Shown: in pieces, positions 7,392 to 13,340 of the stretch
Numbering within the stretch: position 1 is the stretch's first letter
Layout: each line of letters starts with the position of its first letter
Notes under the pieces: model-generated
Told to the model about the DNA's origin: nothing
The model's database searches: none
What the model saw: the letters and a program-made list of their open reading frames with translations, nothing else
DNA from: DATEAV01 sp964575425
GTDB taxonomy: Bacteria; Chloroflexota; Anaerolineae; Anaerolineales; E44-bin32
Direction of reading: 5' to 3'
Assembly (NCBI GenBank): GCA_964575425.1
Contig: CAZNRD010000052.1
Coordinates: forward strand, 1 to 17,706
Length of the DNA: 17,706 bases
Program-made: the position numbers and the translations under genes

Positions 7392-8639
7392 CTAGAACCT
7401 GTCCGGTGACAGCGGCGCCAGGTCCACATCCGCCTCCTCGCCGCACACCAACTGCATCACCAGCCTGCCCGTAACCGGCCCCAGCGACATGCCCAGCATT
7501 CCATGACCCGTCGCGACGATGAGATTCTCGTAGGCCCGTGTCCGCCCAATCAGCGGCAGCCCGTCCGGCGCGCAGGGCCGCAGGCCCCGCCAGATTTCCA
7601 CCACGTCGATCGCTTCCAAACCCCCCACATACCTCTTGGCTGCCTCATGGATGGCCTGCACCCTGCGGTCATTGATCGACAGGTCCATCCCCACCAGCTC
7701 GAGCGTCCCGCCCAGGCGAAGCACACCGCCGAGCGGCGTGGTCACAACACGCGCCTCGCCCAGCAGCAGCGGCACAGCCGGGCTTCGCTCTCGCCACGCT
7801 ATGCTCAGGCTGTATCCCTTGGCAGCCTGAATCGGCAGTCGCAGTTGGAGGCCTCGGGCCACGCCCGGAGACCAGGAACCGGCAGCCAGGATCACGGTGT
7901 CGGCAAAGAAGTCCCCACGCGTCGTCCTCACCCGCCTCACGCGCTTGCCATCCACTTCAAGGCCGAGCACTTCGGTCTTCCGCCAGATGCGCGCGCCCGC
8001 CTCCTCCGCCTTGGCCGCCATCTGCTGCACAAACAGAGCGGGATCGAAATGAGCGTCTTGCGGGTAGTACACGCCGCCGACGACAGCCGGCTGCAAATTG
8101 GGCACTAGATCGCGCACCTGGGCCGAATCCATCGCCTGCGTCACCACACCGAACTCGCCCAGCAGGCGCGCCTCCTCCTGCGCTTTCTCCAGGCCGCGCC
8201 GTGAGATACAAACGAGCAGCGCTCCGCCCTGCCGGTAGCCGAATTCCAGGCCAGCGCCGGCCGCCAGCTCGTCGAAGAGGTTCCTGCTGGCCATGTGCAG
8301 GTCCCGCAAGACGGTAGTGCCTCGGCGCACCCGCGCCTCACGGGCCGCCAGGAGAAAGCGCCACAGCCAGGCAGACAGATCGCGGTCCAGGCGCAGCCTG
8401 ACATAGAAAGGGCTTCTCGCATCCAGCAGCCAACGCAGTCCCTGGGCCAGCACCCCGGGCGCCGCCAGCGGAATGCTGTGACTGGGCACCACCAATCCGG
8501 CGTTCCCGCCCGAGCAGCCCGAGGCGATCTCATCCCTTTCCATGAGTGCAACGCTCAGACCCTTGCCAGACAGGTAATACGCGGCGCAGGCCCCAATGAC
8601 CCCGCCGCCGATGATGAGGACATCATCATGAGGGTTCAT
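7392..8639 (-). CDS. FAD-dependent D-amino-acid dehydrogenase (DadA/glycine-oxidase type)
   Basis: A flavoprotein of the DAO superfamily that would oxidatively deaminate D-amino acids or a related secondary amine. Seen: FAD-binding GGGVIG at 11-16, SGCSGGNAGLVVPS near 40-53, a middle substrate domain, VILAAGSWSPGVARGL after the central region, and the C-terminal CAPDGLPLIGR, VATGHGMLGMSLGP and final SPDRF that close the FAD fold in this family. The length of 415 aa is typical. I chose ATG at 8637-8639 because GGAG lies 6 nt upstream; a GTG four codons earlier is possible. The gene is divergent from the P5C dehydrogenase gene with 334 bp between them. The substrate cannot be read from sequence. 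D-alanine, D-proline or glycine-like amines are all open. Confidence 0.85.
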   Translation of the reverse strand: MNPHDDVLIIGGGVIGACAAYYLSGKGLSVALMERDEIASGCSGGNAGLVVPSHSIPLAAPGVLAQGLRWLLDARSPFYVRLRLDRDLSAWLWRFLLAAREARVRRGTTVLRDLHMASRNLFDELAAGAGLEFGYRQGGALLVCISRRGLEKAQEEARLLGEFGVVTQAMDSAQVRDLVPNLQPAVVGGVYYPQDAHFDPALFVQQMAAKAEEAGARIWRKTEVLGLEVDGKRVRRVRTTRGDFFADTVILAAGSWSPGVARGLQLRLPIQAAKGYSLSIAWRERSPAVPLLLGEARVVTTPLGGVLRLGGTLELVGMDLSINDRRVQAIHEAAKRYVGGLEAIDVVEIWRGLRPCAPDGLPLIGRTRAYENLIVATGHGMLGMSLGPVTGRLVMQLVCGEEADVDLAPLSPDRF

Positions 8640-8709
8640 CGACATCTCCACGACACGCTCTCAAGACAATAGTACCATGCGCCGAGTCCCTCACACGCCC
8701 CCACCCCTT

Positions 8710-8747
8710 GGGCACCAAGGGGCCCTACGCCCCATCCCTCGGTGCCC
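8710..8747. repeat. Inverted repeat between the divergent genes
   Basis: GGGCACC at 8710-8716 pairs with GGTGCCC at 8741-8747. An inner GGGG/CCCC pair allows a longer imperfect stem. There is no T-run. It sits in the 334-bp space between two divergent genes, so it could be an operator or a decayed palindromic repeat. Nothing distinguishes these. Confidence 0.3.
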
Positions 8748-8856
8748 ACGGCGAGGGGAGGAAGGTGAACGGGAGGCCTCTCGCCATCGCACGCGCAGCC
8801 TGATCTGGATGGTATCGGCGGCCGCGCCCTTCTTCAACCTCCTCCAATCTGTCCCT

Positions 8857-8885
8857 TTGACCGCGGCCTCACTCGCGGATATACT
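8857..8885 (+). promoter_or_regulatory. Sigma-70-type promoter for the P5C dehydrogenase gene
   Basis: The -35 is TTGACC (8857-8862), the spacer is 17 bp and the -10 is TATACT (8880-8885); each hexamer has five of six consensus bases. Transcription would begin near 8892, giving an untranslated leader of about 80 nt before the ATG at 8974. The gene's AAGGAGG ribosome binding site is at 8959-8965. Confidence 0.65.
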
Positions 8886-8973
8886 TCGCGTCGCAGCCTC
8901 GCCCGCTCTCCGGGCGCTGGCTCAACCATCCAGAGCCACGTTCTCAGACCCCACAACAAGGAGGTTCGAACCG

Positions 8974-10647
8974 ATGCCCCCACGCAAGACCGCCAAACCC
9001 GCTCCGAAGAAGAAAACCCCTGTCAGGAAGGCCGCCGCCCGCAAGGCGCCCGCCCGCAAGCCCGCGCCCAAGAAGGCTCCGCCCTTCAAGCTGACCTACG
9101 CCACGATGTTCAGCCCGCCCGAAGAGTTCCACACCCGATACGAGGCGGCGCTCGCCCGCACCAAGGCCTCTCTCGGGCGCGAGTACGCCATGATCATCGG
9201 CGGCAAAGAGGTCCTTTCGGATGAGAAATTCCAACACCGCTCTCCCATCAACCAGGATTGGCTGCTCGCCGTCTTCCAGAAGGGCACCGCCGAGCACGCC
9301 CGCCAGGCCCTGGCCGCCGCCCGCAAGGCCTTCCCCGCCTGGTCGCGCCTCTCGTGGAAGGAACGCGTCCGCCTGATGCGCAAGGCCGCCGACCTGATCG
9401 ACAGGCGCATCTACGACTTCGGCGCCGTCCTCTCCCTCGAGGTCGGCAAGAACCGCAGCGAAGCCCTGGGCGACGCCGCCGAAACCGCCGAACTCATTCG
9501 CTACGCCTGCGACCAGATGGAAGCCAACAAGGGCTTCATCGTCCCCATGGGCAAGGACCCCATCCCCGGATACAACATCACCAACGTCTCGGTCCTGCGC
9601 CCCTACGGCGTCTGGGTGGTCATCAGCCCCTTCAACTTCCCCTGCGCCCTCACCGGCGGGCCGGTCGGCGCGGCCCTCGTCGCCGGCAACACGGTGGTGA
9701 TCAAGCCGGCCACGAACACACCCTGGACCGTCCGCCTGATCGCGGAGGCCCTGCGCGATGCCGGCCTGCCCGATGGCGTCTTCAACTACGTCACCGGCCC
9801 CGGCAGCACTCTCGGCCAGACGCTGATCGACAGCCCCGAGGTCGACGGCATCACCTTCACCGGCTCCTACGACATTGGCATGCAGATCTTCCGCACCTTC
9901 GCCGCCGGCCGCTACGCGCGACCGTGCATCCTCGAGTTGGGCGGCAAGAACCCGTGCATCGTCAGCCGCCAGGCCGACCTCGAGCGCGCCACCCTCGGCA
10001 TCGTGCGCTCCGCCTTCGGCCTGCAGGGCCAGAAATGCTCGGCCAACTCCCGCGCCTACATCGAGCGCCCGGTCTATGACAAGCTCGTCGCCCGTCTGGT
10101 GGACGCGACCAACAAACTCACCATCGGCGACCCCACCCAGCGCGGCGTCTTCCTCGGCCCGGTGATCAACGAGAGCTCCTACCGCGATTACAAGCAGTTC
10201 TGCGAAGAGCTTAACAAGGACGGCAATGTCCTCACCGGCGGTAAAGTCCTCACCGACGGCGACTTCGCCAAGGGGTTCTTCTGCCAGCCGACCCTGGTGG
10301 CGGACCTCCCGCTGGAACACCGGTTGTGGAAGCACGAGATGTTCCTGCCCATCACCACCGTCGCGCCCTTCGACAGCCTCGATCAGGCCATGCAGTTGGC
10401 CAACGACACCCTGTACGGACTGACCGCCGGCTTCTACGGCAGCCGCGAACAGGCAGCCTGGTTCTTCGATCACATTGAGGCCGGCGTCACCTACGCCAAC
10501 CGGCCGCAGGGCTCGACCACCGGTGCCTGGCCCGGCTACCAGCCTTTCGGTGGCTGGAAGGGCTCCGGTTCCTCGGGCAGGAACGCCGGCGGCCACTACT
10601 ACCTGCAGCTCTACCTGCGCGAGCAGATCCAGACGCTCGTGCGATGA
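8974..10647 (+). CDS. L-glutamate gamma-semialdehyde (1-pyrroline-5-carboxylate) dehydrogenase with a basic tail
   Basis: An NAD(P)-dependent aldehyde dehydrogenase that oxidises glutamate semialdehyde/P5C to glutamate in proline and arginine breakdown. Seen: the ALDH fold from about residue 65; SPFNFP and the following Gly-rich cofactor strand; FTGSYDIG; ELGGKNP with the general base Glu321; GQKCSANSR with the nucleophile Cys355; and a P5CDH-style end (ANRPQGSTTGAWPGYQPFGG). The length is 557 aa. Residues 1-37 are an added low-complexity tail of Lys, Ala, Pro and Arg (e.g. KKKTPVRKAAARKAPARKPA), like a histone H1 C-terminal domain and unusual for ALDHs. The ATG at 8974 has AAGGAGG 8 nt upstream, so the tail is inside the translated frame. 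The open frame upstream (from 8677) covers the promoter and is not coding. Confidence 0.9.
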   Translation: MPPRKTAKPAPKKKTPVRKAAARKAPARKPAPKKAPPFKLTYATMFSPPEEFHTRYEAALARTKASLGREYAMIIGGKEVLSDEKFQHRSPINQDWLLAVFQKGTAEHARQALAAARKAFPAWSRLSWKERVRLMRKAADLIDRRIYDFGAVLSLEVGKNRSEALGDAAETAELIRYACDQMEANKGFIVPMGKDPIPGYNITNVSVLRPYGVWVVISPFNFPCALTGGPVGAALVAGNTVVIKPATNTPWTVRLIAEALRDAGLPDGVFNYVTGPGSTLGQTLIDSPEVDGITFTGSYDIGMQIFRTFAAGRYARPCILELGGKNPCIVSRQADLERATLGIVRSAFGLQGQKCSANSRAYIERPVYDKLVARLVDATNKLTIGDPTQRGVFLGPVINESSYRDYKQFCEELNKDGNVLTGGKVLTDGDFAKGFFCQPTLVADLPLEHRLWKHEMFLPITTVAPFDSLDQAMQLANDTLYGLTAGFYGSREQAAWFFDHIEAGVTYANRPQGSTTGAWPGYQPFGGWKGSGSSGRNAGGHYYLQLYLREQIQTLVR

Positions 10648-10649
10648 AC

Positions 10650-10677
10650 GTAGGGGCGCACGTCGGTGCGCCCCTAC
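10650..10677. repeat. Perfect 12-bp palindrome with 4-nt loop
   Basis: GTAGGGGCGCAC (10650-10661) is followed by a GTCG loop and the exact reverse complement (10666-10677). It begins 3 nt after the ALDH stop codon. With no T-run it is not a standard intrinsic terminator. Its GTAGGGGCG... form resembles palindromic repeats dispersed in many Chloroflexota and cyanobacterial genomes. Only one copy is seen in this window. Confidence 0.7.
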
Positions 10678-10685
10678 CTCTTCCC

Positions 10686-10937
10686 ATGGCCGCACGATTC
10701 GGCAGCGCTCTCCTCCTGATTGGCCTCATCGCCCTGGCCGTCTTCGTGATCATGCTCTCGGCCGGGACGACCGATTTCCTGCTCCTCCTCGGGGGATCGG
10801 CCGTCAGTGCTCTCGGCCTGCTCCTGCGACGGCGCGCCGCGCGCCTCGAGCGCCGTGAAGCCCAGCGCTTTCGCACCCTCCGACACCTCCTAGGGAGACG
10901 CCCGCCCGACGACGAGAACGAAACCAGCGCCTTCTGA
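10686..10937 (+). CDS. Small two-helix membrane protein, unknown function
   Basis: An 83-aa protein with two predicted membrane helices: SALLLIGLIALAVFVIMLSA at about 7-26 and FLLLLGGSAVSALGLLLRR at about 31-49. A basic, Arg-rich segment and a short acidic tail (DDENE) follow. The second helix ends in RRR, suggesting that the C terminus faces the cytoplasm. I do not recognise the family. Two starts are possible. ATG at 10686, used here, lies after the palindrome and begins MAARFG. ATG at 10644 overlaps the ALDH stop (ATGA) and would place the palindrome inside the coding region. Neither has a clear ribosome binding site, so translation may depend on coupling to the ALDH gene upstream. Confidence 0.55.
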   Translation: MAARFGSALLLIGLIALAVFVIMLSAGTTDFLLLLGGSAVSALGLLLRRRAARLERREAQRFRTLRHLLGRRPPDDENETSAF

Positions 10938-11315
10938 CGGCCTGCCCGCCCTCCATACCGTCAACTGAAGTGAACCGTGCTCGAGCCCAGCGGGACTGCA
11001 TCCAGCAGCGCCCCGCCGATTCGCTTGCACCACCTTATTATGTACCCAACCCACACTTCCCCTTCAAGTCCTCGGCACGAGTGGGTGCCCGCAGGAGGAG
11101 CGAGGCCAGGCCCCGAGACAGCAGGGCGCCACGCTGCCGCTCCAGCCGCTCAGGCCAGGCTAGATCGACCCATGCCGGCCGTCCCTTGGCCTCTCTCCTC
11201 GAGACCCTCGAAGGACGCCAGCAGTCGCCCCCGAGCTCAGTGGCTCAGAAGGCCGGCGACCCAGGTAGCAGTCGCCTCATCATGGCGCACCCTGGCAGGT
11301 AGGCGACCCTTGAAC
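10938..11315. other. Non-coding stretch
   Basis: No gene or RNA is recognised on either strand. A weak 6-bp inverted repeat (TGACGG at 10935-10940 and CCGTCA at 10958-10963) overlaps the end of the membrane-protein gene and lacks a T-run. The rest probably includes lost sequence of the truncated NYN gene to the right. Confidence 0.4.
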
Positions 11316-11441
11316 ATCCATGCCGGAAGCGAGTTTCTGCGCGAGCTTGCCGTAGTCGATCCGGGCGCCGCCGCACTCTTCCCTGACAACGGCGTCCAGG
11401 TATCCTCCGTCGATGAAGATCGCTATCCTTGGCGTTTGCAT
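11316..11441 (-). pseudogene. Truncated NYN-domain (LabA/DUF88-like) gene
   Basis: The first 42 codons of a NYN-domain protein, a PIN-like nuclease fold. ATG at 11439-11441 follows a G-rich ribosome binding site (GAGGGGGGA) and opens QTPRIAIFIDGGYLDAVVRE, then GGARIDYGKLAQKL. The IFIDGGY strand carries the first conserved acidic residue of the NYN active site. After SGMD the family pattern stops; the frame runs into about 11 unrelated residues and a stop at 11280. Full-length members are usually around 200 aa or more, so this cannot be functional as a nuclease. Its promoter and leader terminator are still present. Confidence 0.6.
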
Positions 11442-11461
11442 GGGTCCCCCCTCTAGAACAA

Positions 11462-11484
11462 AGGCCACTCTTGTAGAGTGGCCT
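11462..11484 (-). terminator. Intrinsic terminator in the leader of the NYN remnant
   Basis: A perfect 10-bp stem (AGGCCACTCT and its complement) with a 3-nt loop. On the minus strand it is followed by TTGTTCT, a modest U-rich tail. It lies between the promoter at 11539-11566 and the NYN ATG at 11441, so it would act as a leader terminator or attenuator rather than as the end of a gene. Confidence 0.5.
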
Positions 11485-11496
11485 GCGGATACACTT

Positions 11497-11522
11497 CCCA
11501 GCGTCGGCGGGCCAACACTGGG
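11497..11522 (-). promoter_or_regulatory. Leader hairpin upstream of the NYN terminator
   Basis: A 26-nt segment that folds on the minus-strand RNA into an 11-bp stem including two G-U pairs, with a 4-nt CCCG loop. The outer pairs are CCCAG/CTGGG. It lies 12 nt upstream (minus strand) of the terminator hairpin. Confidence 0.35.
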
Positions 11523-11538
11523 GCGGATACCCATCTTT

Positions 11539-11566
11539 ATTCTACGCGCATAGCCCTTCTTGTCAA
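11539..11566 (-). promoter_or_regulatory. Sigma-70-type promoter, minus strand
   Basis: TTGACA (plus 11561-11566, all six consensus bases), a 16-bp spacer, and TAGAAT (plus 11539-11544, five of six). The start would be near 11532, giving a leader of about 90 nt to the NYN ATG, with a hairpin and a terminator inside it. Confidence 0.6.
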
Positions 11567-11835
11567 TCAGCAAATTGTAGAATCGCTGGGGCCATACGAG
11601 GCCCGGCTGGCGTTGGACCCTTGCGTTATGTCAACGGAAATCGCCGGACAACGACTGCCATTTGGCCAACTCCCCTGAGTGGGCGCCACACGATGTGGCC
11701 TCTTCCTCTGGCCGCCAAGGGGCCATTCCCTTTCTCCTGAGCAGGACAGGGAGGGGCTTGGGGGTGGGGGTCTGTGAGGGCCCGCGCGCGATGTCTAAGA
11801 TGCAAGGCGTTATTCAACAGTCTCCGCGCAGCCTC
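11567..11835. other. Non-coding stretch between divergent promoters, with G-rich repeat
   Basis: No gene is recognised. At 11728-11751 CCCT...CCTG and CAGG..AGGG form an interrupted hairpin. From 11749 to 11770 the plus strand carries four close G-runs (GGG, GGGG, GGGGG, GGGGG with loops of 1, 3 and 1 nt). This is a textbook G-quadruplex pattern and looks like a decayed dispersed repeat. Confidence 0.45.
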
Positions 11836-11854
11836 TTGACAGGTATGCTAGAAT
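11836..11854 (+). promoter_or_regulatory. Promoter of the aminotransferase/ligase operon
   Basis: TTGACA at 11836-11841, and TGCTAGAAT ending at 11854, an extended -10 (TGn plus TAGAAT). The two elements are too close to act together. TAGAAT as an extended -10 would start transcription at about 11861, two bases before the leader-peptide ATG. TTGACA with a poor -10 (CGTGAT, 17-bp spacer) would start about ten bases later, beyond that ATG. Confidence 0.45.
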
Positions 11855-11862
11855 ATTACGTG

Positions 11863-11943
11863 ATGAGTCACCGCCACGCTCACACGCGCAACGCTGATGC
11901 CAACAATCCCAGCGGCCCCAGACTGGCCGGAGGGTCTGGCTAG
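11863..11943 (+). CDS. Putative histidine-rich leader peptide
   Basis: A 26-codon reading frame beginning MSHRHAHTRNADANN. Three of its first seven codons are histidine (all CAC); three of the first fifteen are asparagine and two are arginine (CGC). It starts about 2 nt after the predicted transcription start, so it would be translated from a nearly leaderless RNA. It ends (TAG 11941-11943) inside an RNA segment that can pair with the downstream terminator. Its position between promoter and terminator, its length and its biased start fit a ribosome-mediated attenuation peptide. I infer this from layout; I do not recognise a named leader family. Chance is possible for so short a frame. Confidence 0.45.
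   Translation: MSHRHAHTRNADANNPSGPRLAGGSG
11916..11939 (+). promoter_or_regulatory. Candidate antiterminator strand and competing hairpin
   Basis: CCCCAG (11916-11921) and CCGGAGG (11927-11933) are complementary to CTGGGG (11993-11998) and CCTCCGG (11986-11992) of the terminator. They can form 13 bp with a 5-nt bulge. The same segment can instead fold locally as CCAGAC/GTCTGG (11918-11923 with 11934-11939), hiding the pairing bases in the loop. A ribosome reaching the leader stop at 11943 would cover this segment. Confidence 0.45.
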
Positions 11944-11978
11944 CGTGCGAGCGGGTCCGCCGCGCTCCCAGCAACTAG

Positions 11979-12003
11979 GCCCCAGCCTCCGGCTGGGGCT
12001 TTT
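11979..12003 (+). terminator. Intrinsic terminator/attenuator before the aminotransferase gene
   Basis: A 9-bp perfect GC-rich stem (GCCCCAGCC and GGCTGGGGC) with a TCC loop, followed by TTTT and, after CA, TTT. It lies only 29 nt before the aminotransferase ATG and downstream of the promoter at 11836-11854. Apart from the 26-codon leader frame, no gene lies upstream on this strand, so its natural target is the operon's own leader RNA. Confidence 0.75.
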
Positions 12004-12032
12004 CATTTGCCTGCTCACCAAGGAGGTCACCC

Positions 12033-13340
12033 ATGAGCACGAGCGATGATGCACCCGCCACCGTCGTCCCGGAGCCATGCCTGGTCCCGGTGAGTGAGCA
12101 TCTGCGCCAGATGGCCGATATCCCGCCCTCCCGCATGTTCCTCATCAACAAGAGCCTGGCAGTCTACCGACAGCGTCATCCCGAGGGTGAGACCTTCGAC
12201 GCCTCCCAGGGTGACGGCGGCGCCAGCCTGCCCGGCGTTCCGTTCGAAATCCTGGACCGGGCGGCCGAGCTTCAGCGCCAGCACGGCAGCGCCTACGACA
12301 TGCCCTACGGCTGCGACGCCTTCCGCAAGTCCGTGCTCGAGGACTATTGGCACCTCGATGCCTCGACCGGCCTCGGCCCGGGGAATGTCATCGCCACCGT
12401 CGGCGGACGCGACGGGCTAATGAAGGCCTACAGCGCCATGCTCGCCCTCGGCCACGGGCGGGCCGGCGACTGGATCATCGTCAGCCGCGTGCCCTGGATC
12501 TCCTACAACTGGGGACCCTACGGCGTGGGGGCCAATGTCCTGCTCGCCCCCGGTCGCGCCGACGACGGCTGGGCCTACAGCGAGGAAGGGTTGGCTGCCT
12601 GCGTCGAGTTCGCCGCCCGCAGCGGGCGCAAGATTGCCGGCCTAGTCATCACCTGCCCCGACAACCCCACCGGCAACACCCTCTCTGCCGAACAGCAGAT
12701 CGCCCTCGGCCACGTTGCCCTGCGCCTCGGGGTCGCCTTCATGCTCTACGACTGGATGTACCACTACGTCACCGACGAGGCCCCGAACGACCTCAACTCC
12801 TTCTTGCAGGCCTTCGAGCCCGCCGACCGCCAGCGGCTGATGTTTCTGGACGGGATCACCAAGTCCCTCGGCGCCTCCAACATCCGCAACTGCCACCTCA
12901 TTGCCTCGGAGCAGGTCATCAAGTACATCGTCGCCCGCGCCTCCCACACGGTCATCCCCTCCTTCTACTCCATGGCCGTCGCCATGGCGGCCTACGAGAT
13001 GGGCTACGCGGCCGCCTCGCGCACCATCGTCGAACCCACCAACGCCAGCCGCCAGGCCTTGAAAGCATTCATCGAGCAGCACCACCTGCGCGCCATCCTG
13101 GGGAAGGGCTACTACGCCTTCATCGACGTGAGCGAGTGGCTTCAGCGCAAAGGTTGGGCCGACAGCGAGCAACTCGGACAGTACCTGGCAGAGCAGCACG
13201 GCCTGGCCATCGTCCCCGGCGCCTTCTTCTCGTCGTTCGGCGGGCAGTGGATCCGCTTCTCCTATGCCACACCGGTCGAGAAGACGTTGGGCGCGGCCAG
13301 GCGTCTGCTGGAGGGTCTCGATGCCCTGGTCAACGAGTGA
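12033..13340 (+). CDS. PLP-dependent class I/II aminotransferase
   Basis: A fold-type I aminotransferase of 435 aa; the amino donor and acceptor are unknown. Seen: the CPDNPTGN motif with NPTG at 211-214, the cofactor-pocket strand MLYDWMYHY after it, and DGITKSLGASNIRN with the Schiff-base Lys277. The C-terminal small domain ends in VPGAFFSSFGGQWIRFSYA, where the Arg of WIRFSYA is the usual carboxylate-binding position. The ATG at 12033 follows AAGGAGG at 12020-12026 (6-nt spacing). It is the first gene of a two-gene operon: the next start codon lies 20 nt inside its end. Transcription probably has to pass the attenuator just upstream. It resembles the broad aspartate/aromatic group but I cannot place it in a characterised subfamily; a role tied to the ligase-peptidase partner is likely. 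Confidence 0.85.
   Translation: MSTSDDAPATVVPEPCLVPVSEHLRQMADIPPSRMFLINKSLAVYRQRHPEGETFDASQGDGGASLPGVPFEILDRAAELQRQHGSAYDMPYGCDAFRKSVLEDYWHLDASTGLGPGNVIATVGGRDGLMKAYSAMLALGHGRAGDWIIVSRVPWISYNWGPYGVGANVLLAPGRADDGWAYSEEGLAACVEFAARSGRKIAGLVITCPDNPTGNTLSAEQQIALGHVALRLGVAFMLYDWMYHYVTDEAPNDLNSFLQAFEPADRQRLMFLDGITKSLGASNIRNCHLIASEQVIKYIVARASHTVIPSFYSMAVAMAAYEMGYAAASRTIVEPTNASRQALKAFIEQHHLRAILGKGYYAFIDVSEWLQRKGWADSEQLGQYLAEQHGLAIVPGAFFSSFGGQWIRFSYATPVEKTLGAARRLLEGLDALVNE

Noticed and set aside
8677..8973. An in-frame 99-codon extension upstream of the ALDH ATG
   Set aside because: It contains the TTGACC-17-TATACT promoter and the AAGGAGG site, so it is upstream control DNA.
8944..10695. A 583-codon minus-strand open frame opposite the aldehyde dehydrogenase
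   Set aside because: Its composition (Gly, Ala, Val, Glu, Asp rich) is the typical complement of a high-GC coding strand, and the plus-strand ALDH has both catalytic residues.
11944..12003. A T-box riboswitch in the aminotransferase leader (GGGTCCGCCGCG at 11953-11964)
   Set aside because: It only partly resembles the T-box sequence, and the leader of about 140 nt is too short for Stem I. The short His-rich frame explains the layout better.
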